From: Coemansia sp. RSA 487
Lineage: Eukaryota; Kickxellomycota; Kickxellomycetes; Kickxellales; Kickxellaceae
Reading direction: 5' to 3'
Assembly (NCBI GenBank): GCA_027577595.1
Contig: JANBRJ010000012.1
Location: 62,001-126,000 of the forward strand
Length of the DNA: 64,000 nucleotides
The notes under the pieces were generated by a model. It was given only the letters and a program-made list of their open reading frames with translations. It searched no databases and was not told the origin of the DNA. The position numbers were made by a program, and so were the translations under genes. Positions 10,723 through 20,557 of the stretch are shown piece by piece (positions within the stretch are counted from its first letter, which is position 1; every line of letters begins with the position of its first letter).

Positions 10723-13700
10723 TTACTCTGAGAGATCGGCGACAGAAAAGAACATTGAGCTGCTTGGGGATATGCGAGCGCGCCATACATTGATTGCATG
10801 GCGCTTGGTGTTGGCGTTGCACCAGGCAGAGGCAAAGCGGAGCTTCAGCTCCTTGTGCAGCTGCCGGCGCCACGCGATTCTGCGCAAACGATCTAGCGCC
10901 GACTTTGCTATACGCTTGTCGCACGCATCAGCAGCAGCGTCCATCAGCAAACCCTGTCTCCTGGAAGCGTCGGTGCATCGTTGCGCCAGGGCCACCCGGA
11001 CCGATACGCTCTTACACACATGCATCCATCTAGTCAGCGCCATACGTGCTTGCTTCTCCCAGCGGAACGCAATGGCACGCATGAACAGCGCCCGCTCCTC
11101 GTTGGTTGTGCTGTTCTTGCCGCTCTTGCGGAGCATGCTGCGCCAGCGCAGGAGGCACGACCGCACAAGCGTCCCGTTGGCCATGGCCGATGCGTTCTCG
11201 CTGTTGGTTTTCTGCACGTGCATCCGCTGGCGCCATCCCTTGATTGCCATCTTCGGCACGAAGGAGCGCTCCAGCTCGCGAAGCTTGGCTATCCGTCTGG
11301 CCTGCTGCACAAACAACAGGACAGCACGGTTCTGCATCTGGCCCTGGAGGAATATTTCAAGCAGATTGCCCCGGAAAACAGCCACCGCCCGATTCAGCAC
11401 ACGCCGCTTGGTGCGCAGCGCCTGCCATGCGCCAAACCTCAATTCGCGCTGCTGAAGATCGGCCAACTGCTTCGGCTCGCACTCGCCGGCTGCACTGGTG
11501 CTTCCCATCGCAGCGGGCTCTTGGGCCTCGGTGATCCGCGGATGCTGCGTCTTCTGCTTCTTCGCCTTGTTCGGGACAACCGTGCGTCCACGCCACGTTT
11601 GCAGACACGAGTGGAGCAGGCGCTTATAGTACACGAGCTCCCACTCAAAGCCATCAGCGTCTGTCGAGGCGGATGCGGCTGCGCGGCCCCGTAGCATCTC
11701 TGGGAGCCATACAGTGACCGCCTCCTGGAGCCCACGCATCTCTGCCACAAGCTCATGCCACTGGCTGAAGAAAACAAAAAGATCTTGCTCTTGAGCATCC
11801 GTCAGCGCAAAGTTAGTCGCACCCGTATCGCCATCCTGTACGTCCGGTGTGCGATTAAGCGCATCCCACGAGAACTGTTCGGGTTCGGTGTCCTGCGTGA
11901 ACCCGTCGCCAGCCTCAGAATCCACGAGATGCAAGACGTCGCGGTCCGTCAGTAGCTGTGCGTTTTCCGAATTCTGTCTGTGCATCGTGCTCTTCGCAAA
12001 GGAGTATTCGATAAACTTCAACCACACTTGTCCCGCCATCATCTTGGATCTAAACACAGCAGCATCCACATTCATATCCAGTATCTTGTTCCTAAGAGTG
12101 CACAGGTTGTTCATGCACCTGCGCTTCAACCGGTAAGCATTCCTTGCGTCCGCAGACATGTACAGTTGGTTGCGTTTCTTGAGCTGCAAGCGCCAAATTG
12201 TGAACACGGCATGGCAGATGTTTCTGTTGTGCGGGCGGCGATGGCTGCATCGCCACTCGTCTGCCTTGGTCTCCAGCTTTGCAACATTGTGCGCAATCTT
12301 GCGCCAGCCAAGGAGCAGGCCCTCAAGCACAACAGCGCGAGCCTTGTCCACCCTCTGCATCTCTGCGTACTTGCGTCTACGCAGTGTGCTTTGCACGCAT
12401 GCACGTGCCTTGCTTAAGAAGCTAATCATGGTACGGTGGCGACTCCGCATCTCCCAACGATCGAGAAGCGGGCCGAGCTCGCGCATCCGAAAATGCAGCG
12501 CCATTGCTGCTTCGTCCGACTCGGCGGCCAGCATCTTGTAATGGTCTGCTTCCTCCTCGGCCACCCTGACCCGCTGCTTTAGCAGCATCGTCGTGCGGCT
12601 GATCGTGTCATCGTCACGGTCGCTCGTTTGCACGCCCTCGCTGCGAATGCTGGCTGCGCGCATACGTCCGGTAAGATCAGCTCCAACCATCGATGTCATC
12701 GTCTGCGCGTCAACATACTCGACAGGCCTGTGGTGCTCGTCTGGATACTCTGCTTGTGGCGTATGGACAGCTGCGCTAATACTGCGTCGTGCTGGCTGGG
12801 CTTGCCGGCATAATGCGCGCCAGCTGTTGAAGCACGCCAACACCGCATCTCTGTTCCGCTGGGCGATGATCCTGTCGGCAGCAGACTCATTAAGCCCATG
12901 GTCCTTGACAACCACCTTGTGCCAGGCAAGCAGCAAGGTGCGTCGCTTCCTCTGCTGGTTCTTGCGTGTCCAGTCCCGGAGCGCATGGGCTTGGACCTGT
13001 TCGCTCCTGCGCGCCCTATGCACGCTCCTCATAGTCTCCAGCGCACGCGTGATTGTGTGGTAGCGGTCAAAGCGAGTGGCCAGTCCTTGCTGGTCCTTTC
13101 GACTCTGTGCAGCGCTGGCCAGCGTATCAAATGTGTCAAACACCAGCGACTCCTTGTAGAACGCCTCGGCCCGGTAGTTAAAATCTTCGAGCTGCCGCGT
13201 CAGCAGCCGCCACGATTTTAGAACATTGCGCTGGGTTACTGCATTTCTTTCCATGAACTCGTCTAGCACAGATTCTTCTGAAGCTTGGTTCCATCTGCGT
13301 TGGCTGTTGGTGTTTGGCTGGTACTTTGTGACTGTGTGTCGGTCTCTTGTAAGTGCCCTGTCGCGACGTTTATGCTTCGTCAGCTTCTGCTCCTGTCGCT
13401 GTTTCTCGGCCAAGCGTTTGCGCCATTGACTCACTGCACTGGTAGCAATTCGCCGATTGCATGCCCAATGTGCCTTGGCCGTCAACTTCTTCCTCACGGC
13501 CAGCCTACGATCTGCTATCAGTTTGCGCCAAACGTCCAAGCAGTTGACAACCGTCCGTGCGTTCCGCATAAACGTCCACTCAGAAAGCCTCTTATTGAGG
13601 TCCGATACGTGCAGCATGCTGCCGAACGCATTCTTTAGGAGCACTGTGCGGTAGTGGCCGTCAGCCAGCTTCCTCAGCGTCTTCTCGTATTGTACTTGGG

Positions 13701-14274
13701 GATCCGCCAAAACCACCCGAGTGGCCACTTTCCACTTGCCAAGAACTCTACCCAGCAGCCGCAGGCGCTGGTGGTTGAACGCTTGTAACCACATTGTCAA
13801 AAGCTCGTCACGCCGGTGCTGCAGCTCTTGCGCCATGCGTCGCCACTCACGGAGTATCGTGAGTGCGCCGATATTCCATGTTTCTTGGAAATTGCTGTTA
13901 AAGAATTCGCGCATCATACGACCCGTCCCCAGTGGCACAAGATGGCGTTCTTGCGGCTCCCAATTATGCGGCTGATAGTGGTCATGTAGCTGGTGCTCTT
14001 CCTCTGTTGCATATATGCTGTGCGGCTGTGCTAAAGAGGGTATGAATACTGCGTCGTCTGGTATTTCTGTTTCGTCAGAGCTGCTTATCGTGCCGATGTG
14101 CTCGAGCTCGAGGTCACTATGGGATTCGAATATGCGCCGTGTGTTTGCAAAACGCGTGGATGTTGGTGCGGGTAGCTGCTGGTGTCTTTTGTTTTGCTTG
14201 GGCTTTCGCACTGAGCCATTCCCTGCTGGCAGAATCCGGTTTCGTCTGCGTCTGTATTGCGAGTTTTGTTCCAT
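10723..14274 (-). CDS. SFI1: Sfi1-like centrin-binding repeat protein
   Basis: A 1183-residue basic, almost entirely helical protein. I can point to at least sixteen Sfi1-type repeats, each centred on a Leu/Ala-x-x-Trp core, for example ILREWRRM, VLGKWKVA, CLDVWRKL, AVSQWRKR, VLKSWRLL, CFNSWRAL, LLLGWRKI, AIKGWRQR, CLLRWRSM and AINVWRAR. The spacing is often near 30 residues but irregular in the middle. In this family each repeat binds one centrin (Cdc31) on a long helix used for spindle-pole-body or centriole-associated duplication. The N-terminal 120 residues are non-repetitive and polar. One exon; the ATG at 14274 is the first in frame. The exact ortholog is uncertain because long Trp-repeat proteins diverge quickly. 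Confidence 0.82.
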   Translation of the reverse strand: MEQNSQYRRRRNRILPAGNGSVRKPKQNKRHQQLPAPTSTRFANTRRIFESHSDLELEHIGTISSSDETEIPDDAVFIPSLAQPHSIYATEEEHQLHDHYQPHNWEPQERHLVPLGTGRMMREFFNSNFQETWNIGALTILREWRRMAQELQHRRDELLTMWLQAFNHQRLRLLGRVLGKWKVATRVVLADPQVQYEKTLRKLADGHYRTVLLKNAFGSMLHVSDLNKRLSEWTFMRNARTVVNCLDVWRKLIADRRLAVRKKLTAKAHWACNRRIATSAVSQWRKRLAEKQRQEQKLTKHKRRDRALTRDRHTVTKYQPNTNSQRRWNQASEESVLDEFMERNAVTQRNVLKSWRLLTRQLEDFNYRAEAFYKESLVFDTFDTLASAAQSRKDQQGLATRFDRYHTITRALETMRSVHRARRSEQVQAHALRDWTRKNQQRKRRTLLLAWHKVVVKDHGLNESAADRIIAQRNRDAVLACFNSWRALCRQAQPARRSISAAVHTPQAEYPDEHHRPVEYVDAQTMTSMVGADLTGRMRAASIRSEGVQTSDRDDDTISRTTMLLKQRVRVAEEEADHYKMLAAESDEAAMALHFRMRELGPLLDRWEMRSRHRTMISFLSKARACVQSTLRRRKYAEMQRVDKARAVVLEGLLLGWRKIAHNVAKLETKADEWRCSHRRPHNRNICHAVFTIWRLQLKKRNQLYMSADARNAYRLKRRCMNNLCTLRNKILDMNVDAAVFRSKMMAGQVWLKFIEYSFAKSTMHRQNSENAQLLTDRDVLHLVDSEAGDGFTQDTEPEQFSWDALNRTPDVQDGDTGATNFALTDAQEQDLFVFFSQWHELVAEMRGLQEAVTVWLPEMLRGRAAASASTDADGFEWELVYYKRLLHSCLQTWRGRTVVPNKAKKQKTQHPRITEAQEPAAMGSTSAAGECEPKQLADLQQRELRFGAWQALRTKRRVLNRAVAVFRGNLLEIFLQGQMQNRAVLLFVQQARRIAKLRELERSFVPKMAIKGWRQRMHVQKTNSENASAMANGTLVRSCLLRWRSMLRKSGKNSTTNEERALFMRAIAFRWEKQARMALTRWMHVCKSVSVRVALAQRCTDASRRQGLLMDAAADACDKRIAKSALDRLRRIAWRRQLHKELKLRFASAWCNANTKRHAINVWRARISPSSSMFFSVADLSE

Positions 14275-14723
14275 TGCAAATTATTATTACAAAGAAAACT
14301 AAATACGCTTGTAAAAAAAAGAGCATAAAAATATGAGTGGAAAAAACACGAAAATATTATGTTTACGCGACAAGAGCACAAATAAGTAAATAAATAAAAA
14401 ACAAAAAGCGGGGAGAAAAAGAAGTCTGGCTAATGAGGAACCCAAAGACCCAAATGCAGAAATGCACAAGGGGGGATCGCCTCCCTCCCAGTTGCAGTAA
14501 ACTTATTAATGAGAGTGAGAGAGAAAAGTTGGCAAAGCGCTATATCACAATAGCCAAGCCGGGTGTGGACTTTGAAAAGTAAAAAAAAACTGAGCTGTCC
14601 AGTCTTGAAACGAGTCTTTCATTCAATTCATAAAAGTGGCTAATCCCTCCTCTCATCTCGTACTCTTTTCTAAATTGGCAACTTTTATTTTTATAACCCC
14701 GTTTTTTAAACGCACAACAGGCA
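14275..14723. promoter_or_regulatory. Divergent promoter region, SFI1 / APM1
   Basis: 449 bp between the two ATG codons. It is A-rich near 14390-14425 and pyrimidine-rich near 14640-14690, just upstream of the adaptin start. No gene or RNA structure is recognised. Confidence 0.45.
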
Positions 14724-16157
14724 ATGGCATCGGCTATATTTCTTTTGGATTTGAAAGGCAAGCCGCTCATTGCCCGCGATTATCGTGGTGACATTCCGCT
14801 GAGCGCAATCGAGCGCTTTATGCCCTTGCTCCAGGAGCGCGAAGATGAGGAGGGCACTGGACTTCCCGTAATGACCGAGAACGGTGTAACATATTTGCAT
14901 CTTCGCGAAAAGGACGTGTACTGTGAGTATTTTTTCTCATCCAGAAACAAAGCATTGCACTCGGTGCTTAAATGCTGGCAAGCCAGAGTGCTAGAATTAA
15001 ATGCAACTAAACCGCTTATCCCCTTTATTCTAACCCATCTCAACATAGTGGTTGCGCTGACACGCAAAAACACAAATGCCATGACGCTGCTCCAGTTCTT
15101 GCACCACTTATCCAAGGTGTTCACCGAGTACTTTAAGACGCTGGAGGAGGAATCGATTCGTGACAACTTTGTGATCATCTACGAGCTTCTGGACGAGATG
15201 ATGGACTACGGGGTTCCACAGATAACAGAGCCCAAGATCCTGCAAGAGTACATCACACAGGAGAGCCACATACTGGAGATCACACCGCGGCCACCGATGG
15301 CGGTGACCAACGCGGTATCGTGGCGGTCTGAAGGCATAACCTATCGCAAGAACGAGGTGTTTCTGGATGTTGTCGAGTCGATCAACATGCTGGTCAACCC
15401 GAACGGCAACGTGATGAGCAGCGATATCCAGGGCGCCATCAAAATGAAGGTCTACCTAACCGGCATGCCTGAATTGCGTCTGGGGTTGAACGACAAGGTA
15501 ATGTTTGAGAGCACGGGTCGGACCGCCAAGGGAAAGGCTGTCGAGATGGAAGATATCCGGTTCCACCAGTGCGTACGGCTCTCCAAGTTTGAGAGCGACC
15601 GGACGATCTCGTTCATCCCGCCGGACGGCGAATTCGAGCTGATGACGTACCGCTTGAACGCGCAGCTCAAGCCGTTGATCTGGTGCGAGTCCGTTGTGGA
15701 GAGCCACAGGGGTCGCATCGAGTTTATGGTCAAGGCAAAGGCCCAGTTCAAGCACCGCTCCACTGCAAATAACGTCGAGATTGTTGTTCCCGTGCCCGGC
15801 GATGCAGACTCGCCAAAGTTCAAATCCACGATTGGATCTGTCAAATACTCTCCCGAGCGCGCCGCTTTCATCTGGAAGATCAAGCAGTTCCAAGGCGGCA
15901 AGGAGGCGCTGCTCAGAGCGCATTTTGGCCTACCCAGTATTCGCGATGAGGACCCTGAGCGCCGTCCGCCTATCTCTGTAAAGTTCGAAATCCCTTATTT
16001 TACGACATCCGGAATCCAGGTGCGCTACCTCAAAATCGTCGAAAAGTCCGGGTACCAGGCGCTCCCCTGGGTCAGGTACATCACCAAGAATGGCGATTAC
16101 CAGTTGCGGATGCCTGATCCGCTGACCTCGGGAGAGTCACGGCTTCCTCCAATCTAG
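14724..16157 (+). CDS. APM1: AP-1 complex medium subunit mu-1
   Basis: Medium subunit of the clathrin adaptor AP-1, acting at the trans-Golgi network and endosomes and binding YxxPhi cargo signals. Exons 14724..14922 and 15049..16157 give 435 residues. The 126-nt intron is a multiple of three and has no in-frame stop, so the genomic frame stays open across it. Removing it rebuilds KDVYLVALTRKNTNAM, the expected longin-domain strand. The N-terminal longin domain spans about residues 1-140 (EEESIRDNFVIIYELLDEMMD). The mu-homology domain follows (EGITYRKNEVFLDVVESINML through GYQALPWVRYITKNGDYQLR). Length and conservation match mu-1 rather than mu-2 or mu-3. Confidence 0.96.
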   Translation: MASAIFLLDLKGKPLIARDYRGDIPLSAIERFMPLLQEREDEEGTGLPVMTENGVTYLHLREKDVYCEYFFSSRNKALHSVLKCWQARVLELNATKPLIPFILTHLNIVVALTRKNTNAMTLLQFLHHLSKVFTEYFKTLEEESIRDNFVIIYELLDEMMDYGVPQITEPKILQEYITQESHILEITPRPPMAVTNAVSWRSEGITYRKNEVFLDVVESINMLVNPNGNVMSSDIQGAIKMKVYLTGMPELRLGLNDKVMFESTGRTAKGKAVEMEDIRFHQCVRLSKFESDRTISFIPPDGEFELMTYRLNAQLKPLIWCESVVESHRGRIEFMVKAKAQFKHRSTANNVEIVVPVPGDADSPKFKSTIGSVKYSPERAAFIWKIKQFQGGKEALLRAHFGLPSIRDEDPERRPPISVKFEIPYFTTSGIQVRYLKIVEKSGYQALPWVRYITKNGDYQLRMPDPLTSGESRLPPI

Positions 16158-16479
16158 TATCTATTTACAATTACCTTAATATGAATATGATTTCTTTGAG
16201 AGCTTGTTGTAAATTGCATTTTGCTTCAAAGGGCAGTATATCTACCTTGGTAAAGCATTTGGGATCGTGAGAAAAGGAAATGTTGTTTGACATGGGCCAA
16301 GTGCTCGCTTGGCATGATGATCCCAGAGATCAAAGTCCAAATCGTCCTCGATATAAAAAAACACTGTTTTTCAAGAATACCTGTGACAAATGCAGCCCAT
16401 ATATCTGAATATCAATTTTACACCTGTACGAAATTTGAAAAAAAAGTATGGCATGTATTTTCTGCTTTCTTGATCCAGC
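16158..16479. other. Intergenic, AT-rich
   Basis: This is the 3' flank of both APM1 and the leftward F-box-like gene. Only short frames without features occur. Confidence 0.4.
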
Positions 16480-18205
16480 TTATTGTTGCGTAGCTACTCT
16501 TCGCCAGCTAATTCCTGGAAGCAGTCTTTTTGCTAGCCAAGGGTATTTCTTGTACGGATATTGTGCAGTAAGGATTTTGATGGTTTCTCTATACTCTGCC
16601 ATATGTACTTTAGAAAGACGAATACCCCAAAATTTAGGGCACACAAGTGCCAGAATAATCGAATAAATGGCGCTACACTCAATATTGTCATCAATACTAG
16701 GCCGTGTAGTCCAGATGCGAAACTTGGGAAAGGCCAGGTAATATTTTTTATGAAAGTTATCTAAAAATTGTGTATCATCCAATGCCTCTGCAAGAGGTTC
16801 ATATTGTTCAAGTCTACTGGTCAGACGCTCAAGGTTAGGCATTTCCTTGAGCAAATCGATTACTTGCAGGAAATTTAAAGATATGAACTGCAGCGCCAGA
16901 TCACATGCATTCCCTCCAAATGTCATCCTGTACTGTTCTTATTCTTTCCAAGATTAATGTGGATATGTCTAAATCTTTGATCCAGAGTCTTTTGACTCGA
17001 GTACCAACTTTTCTGATAAAATTGAAAAGCTCTTTCGCCCACTGTTCACTGTAGTCTTCATTTAGCCCAAGCGTATTTATTTCTAGGCTATCAAGGCACA
17101 TCGATTTTAATTCATTTCTTGATATCAGCGAATTTAACAGCAATACAGTTTCATAGTCAAGGTTGCACTGTAAAATTTTAAGCGTTTTAGCATTGTCCCT
17201 AAACAAAATCTCATCTCCAAAGGGATACGAGCCAGATATGATCAGGCTTTGCAGATTTGGGAAAGGTACAATGCCTGGAAACGACACTCGGTTTCCAAAA
17301 CTGTTTTGGTCTCTTCTAAAAATAAAAAGGTTATTCAAGTACGGATACCTAGTAGCATTACCATTATCATCTATAATGAGCTGGGATATTGTTCTGTTCT
17401 CTGGCAATTCCAATCTCAGTGTTTCTAGCGTTTGGGCATTCATGCGAATTAGCCTGAATGTGCCTTCACATTTCTCTGGTATGAAACAAGATAGATTTGC
17501 CAGGCCATTCAGTACAATACCAACAGTGTTGCAGGGGGAAAAAAGGCCCTGATTAAACATGAATGACATTCTCTGTGCCTTTTTAAATAAGCAGCGTGAA
17601 ATATGGTTCAAAAGAGTGTAGTATTCATCTATAGTTCTCTCATTTTGATTTGCCGAAGCATGAATCTCTATGTGTACGCAGTTAGGTGCAATATGAAAAA
17701 GGTATCTAACAAATTCGTCAAGCTTTTCAATTGCATCTATGCACCCTGGGTAGTCCATATATAGAGTGTTTAATACTACAGTAAGTTTAGTAACTAATGG
17801 GAAATACAGCTCACCCAGGTTGGTGGATTGGGGTGGTTCAATATCTTTTCCAAAGACAATGTTGTATATAGATGTGATAATACGGAGGTGTCGTACATAT
17901 TCAATTCCTTTTGGATAAGGCGCACTGTTAAAAAATTCAGAGTGCACAATAGATCTATCCGAGTTAACTAGATAATAATCTGCATCGGCGACTAATTCAC
18001 ATGTGTAATACATCAGCCCAAGCATTATTGTCCGCCAAGCTTTGCATGTGTGTGATAATGCAAGGCAATTGTTTCGAGTTTTCTTTGCAACATCTTCCCT
18101 ATCTATAAGAATAAACTTGTCATCAGTACTGATACGGTGTGTATAAGACACTATTTGGTGTATAATAATTCCAGGTAGGAGCTGAAAGTACACAGGCCGT
18201 GACAT
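16480..18205 (-). pseudogene. F-box-like/LRR-type gene disrupted by one frame change
   Basis: Two overlapping minus-strand frames make one protein. The first (18205..16901, 434 residues) starts with an F-box-like segment (LPGIIIHQIVSY, later LALSHTCKAWRTIML) followed by irregular Leu-rich strands and helices. It stops just after TVQDDIWRECM. The second (16926..16480) carries on the same type of sequence (ACDLALQFISLNFLQ, then LKEMPNLERL) in the +1 frame. The overlap is 26 bp with no GT-AG intron able to bridge it, so a single-base indel is the simplest reading. It may be a true pseudogene, a polymorphism or an assembly error. Codon use is markedly AT-rich compared with flanking housekeeping genes. 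It belongs with the intact gene at 42989-44584. These proteins are probably SCF-type adaptors, but no target can be inferred. Confidence 0.65.
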
Positions 18206-18703
18206 GACAAAGTGTATGTAATAGCAATAGTCCTAATAGTACGCATATGAACAAGCCATACTACATCAACAAGATAAACTTTAAAAAACAAAAATTAGCT
18301 GAAAGAAAAAAAGAGTGAACTACACATTGGATGTATGCGTGTTTTTATTGTGGAATCGCCCTTTTGGTTAAATGCTCTATAGCATGTCTGTAAAAAGAAG
18401 ACTACGGTTAGTGACTGCATTTACTTTCCCACTCCTTTTACAGAAAGGCATGGCGGTGATGGTGTCGCTTCATTCAGCTGCACAACACTATAGGCGTGTT
18501 ATTCAATTTGTATTTTATTCGTTTAAAAACACTAGTCAAAAATAAAGTAAAATAAAATAAAAATAAATCCTAGCAAAGTGAATAACTCCTTTACTTAAAG
18601 CTGCGACAGAGGATGCTTGTACTAGTGACAGCAAAGTGGTGGTGGTACTATCCGTAAACTGAATTTTTTGATTCAACAGCAAAGTAGGTGCTTCAGCACT
18701 TGC
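18206..18703. other. Intergenic, AT-rich
   Basis: Upstream side of the F-box-like gene. It contains A/T-rich sequence (18535-18570) and no convincing frame or RNA gene. Confidence 0.4.
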
Positions 18704-18892
18704 TTAGCGCTTAACATTTGGGTCAAGTTCTTGAAGTGGCTTTCTAGGGCCAATTGTGGGTGCAGGTCGAGGCGGTTGGCCCTCATTTTCCTTGTTGGGA
18801 TTGGGATTGGGATTGGGATCGGCTGGCATTGTTTGTTGCAATAAAACCTGTTGGCTTAGATGAATTGGCTGATGTTGGTATGAATGGTTCAA
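18704..18892 (-). CDS. Possible small gene or terminal exon with KEN- and D-box-like motifs
   Basis: An open frame of about 62 codons has no in-frame ATG at its start. A Met occurs at about codon 22 (MPADPNPNPNPNKENEG). It has four Asn-Pro units encoded by a hexamer repeat near 18797-18821, then KEN, a Pro-rich linker and GPRKPLQELDPNVKR before the stop. KEN plus RxxL resembles APC/C degrons, which could suggest a short cell-cycle substrate, but such motifs are common by chance. An upstream exon with an acceptor near 18915-18925 is possible but none was identified. Low confidence that it is a gene. Confidence 0.25.
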   Translation of the reverse strand: MNHSYQHQPIHLSQQVLLQQTMPADPNPNPNPNKENEGQPPRPAPTIGPRKPLQELDPNVKR

Positions 18893-19654
18893 GACTGGTA
18901 TTGCGAGATGAATACATGGCTATTTATATTATTTGAAAAACTGGTATTTTCATTGACTATGTGTAGAAGAATATATACATCAAGCGCCATGAAATTCAAT
19001 GCTATAGCATTCTGGATTTACATATTTCCAACCACATCATCTCTTACATTTCCTTTTCAGTCAACAGCTTTCTATTTTCATAAACACTCATGATAATTGT
19101 GTTCAACTGAGTTCAGCATCTAATTAATACTTTTCATCATTTCAATATCCAATCTATATTATCTGACGCCAGTATACTTATTATGCAATTAGGAAAACAT
19201 CCTTTGTGTAAGATAAAATGAAAAAATGTCGTACTCTGCATTCCCGGTTTCTAGCATTATGTTCGCCCACATTATATCTGAAGTGCTAAATGTCAGTTTA
19301 GTGTATATCGAATTGTGCATAAATATTGAGACTGCCGCAACAGATACTATGACGCATTTTATTAGTTGAAACAGATAAAATTGTTCCAATTTCCAAATAC
19401 CGTATCTTTTGTATTTTGTCTCTCACAATTTTACCCTCTAGATTATTGCTGTATGTCTATAGCATTTACAGCACTATAACCAGCAAGGAATCTAAAGTAT
19501 GCCATCGTTTCAGCACCAACACAGGCCGAGATCAGAAAATGTCACTACATATAGCAATATATGAGGCTAGTATAATTTTTCATTCAAAAGCTGGCGAATG
19601 GCTTGTACCATATCAGACTTGGTAGAACATTTACGATAGTAAATATAAGGAAAT
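18893..19654. other. AT-rich intergenic stretch, no gene seen
   Basis: 762 bp of low-GC sequence with short, mutually inconsistent frames. It may contain upstream exons of the small frame at 18704-18892, but no splice path is supportable. No tRNA-like box pair was found. Confidence 0.4.
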
Positions 19655-20557
19655 TCACTTGGCACGGTCCAGGATCCACTTGACGTATGAGTCCAAAAGG
19701 TCAAAGCCCAGATTCTGCTCAAAATGCAGCTCGTGATACTTGACGCCCTTGACCTCATTGAACTCCTTGTCCAGCGAATTGGGGAGACGCGAGTAGAAGC
19801 TGCGTGTGCCATCGCAGTCCGTCGCCTGGTCGCCATCGGCGTGGACCAAAAGCACTGGGGTATCGAAGGATGGTGCACTTTGGATCAGGTCGGCGCCGCG
19901 CTTGATGATGTCAGACAATGTACCGAGAGTACAGTGGCCGATATTCTCGACCGACGCATTGAACTTGTCGATTTCCGACTGGTTGCTAGTCAGCATATCG
20001 ACCGATATTCCGGTGTTCTTCTGGAGGCTCGGCGCCACACGCACGACCTGATGCAGCGCAAACTCGACGATACGTGGCGGCAACAGAGGCTTTCCAGGGC
20101 GCAAGGCGGGTGCCGACGCAATGACGCCGCGCACATGAGTGTTCTGGTTTTTGCGCGCCGCGTAGTTTAGGACGTTAAGACCGCCCATCGAGTGGCCAAA
20201 CAGGAAGTGTGGGACATCATCAGTGGCGATGCGGCTGCTGATAAAGGCTATGTCGTCGGCTACTGTGTCGATTCCCTCGTTATCGCCGAGACGCCCGCAC
20301 CGACGCCCGGTCTTGCCGAACCCGCGCTGGTCGAAGCCAATGGCTTGGATTCCTGCGTGCGCAAACTTCCGCCCCATCTCCTCGTACCGGTCGATGTGCT
20401 CGCCCAGCCCGTGCACCAGTGTCACCGTAGCTACTGGTGGCTGTGTCGTTGCTTTGAACGTGTGTATGTAGAAGGAGCGGCCTCCATGGTCAGTCCATTC
20501 GGTAACCTCCTCAATGCCGTCCACTGTAATTGTCTTTGGTTCGGTGCTTGTGTCCAT
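19655..20557 (-). CDS. YJU3: Monoacylglycerol lipase-like serine hydrolase
   Basis: 300-residue alpha/beta hydrolase predicted to cleave monoacylglycerols to glycerol and fatty acid at lipid droplets or ER membranes. The oxyanion-side motif LVHGLGEHIDRYEEM is near residue 48 and FDQRGFGKTG follows. The nucleophile elbow is GHSMGGLN (Ser near residue 123). The acid is in LLVHADGDQATD, and the His is in KYHELHFEQN. The HGLGEH plus GHSMGG combination and the length match the MGL/Yju3 group. Single exon with no targeting signal. The name is by family resemblance. Confidence 0.88.
   Translation of the reverse strand: MDTSTEPKTITVDGIEEVTEWTDHGGRSFYIHTFKATTQPPVATVTLVHGLGEHIDRYEEMGRKFAHAGIQAIGFDQRGFGKTGRRCGRLGDNEGIDTVADDIAFISSRIATDDVPHFLFGHSMGGLNVLNYAARKNQNTHVRGVIASAPALRPGKPLLPPRIVEFALHQVVRVAPSLQKNTGISVDMLTSNQSEIDKFNASVENIGHCTLGTLSDIIKRGADLIQSAPSFDTPVLLVHADGDQATDCDGTRSFYSRLPNSLDKEFNEVKGVKYHELHFEQNLGFDLLDSYVKWILDRAK

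Noticed and set aside
18797-18821. TTGGGA tandem repeat as interstitial telomere sequence
   Set aside because: Only four units, not the usual fungal TTAGGG, and explained by the Asn-Pro codons on the other strand.
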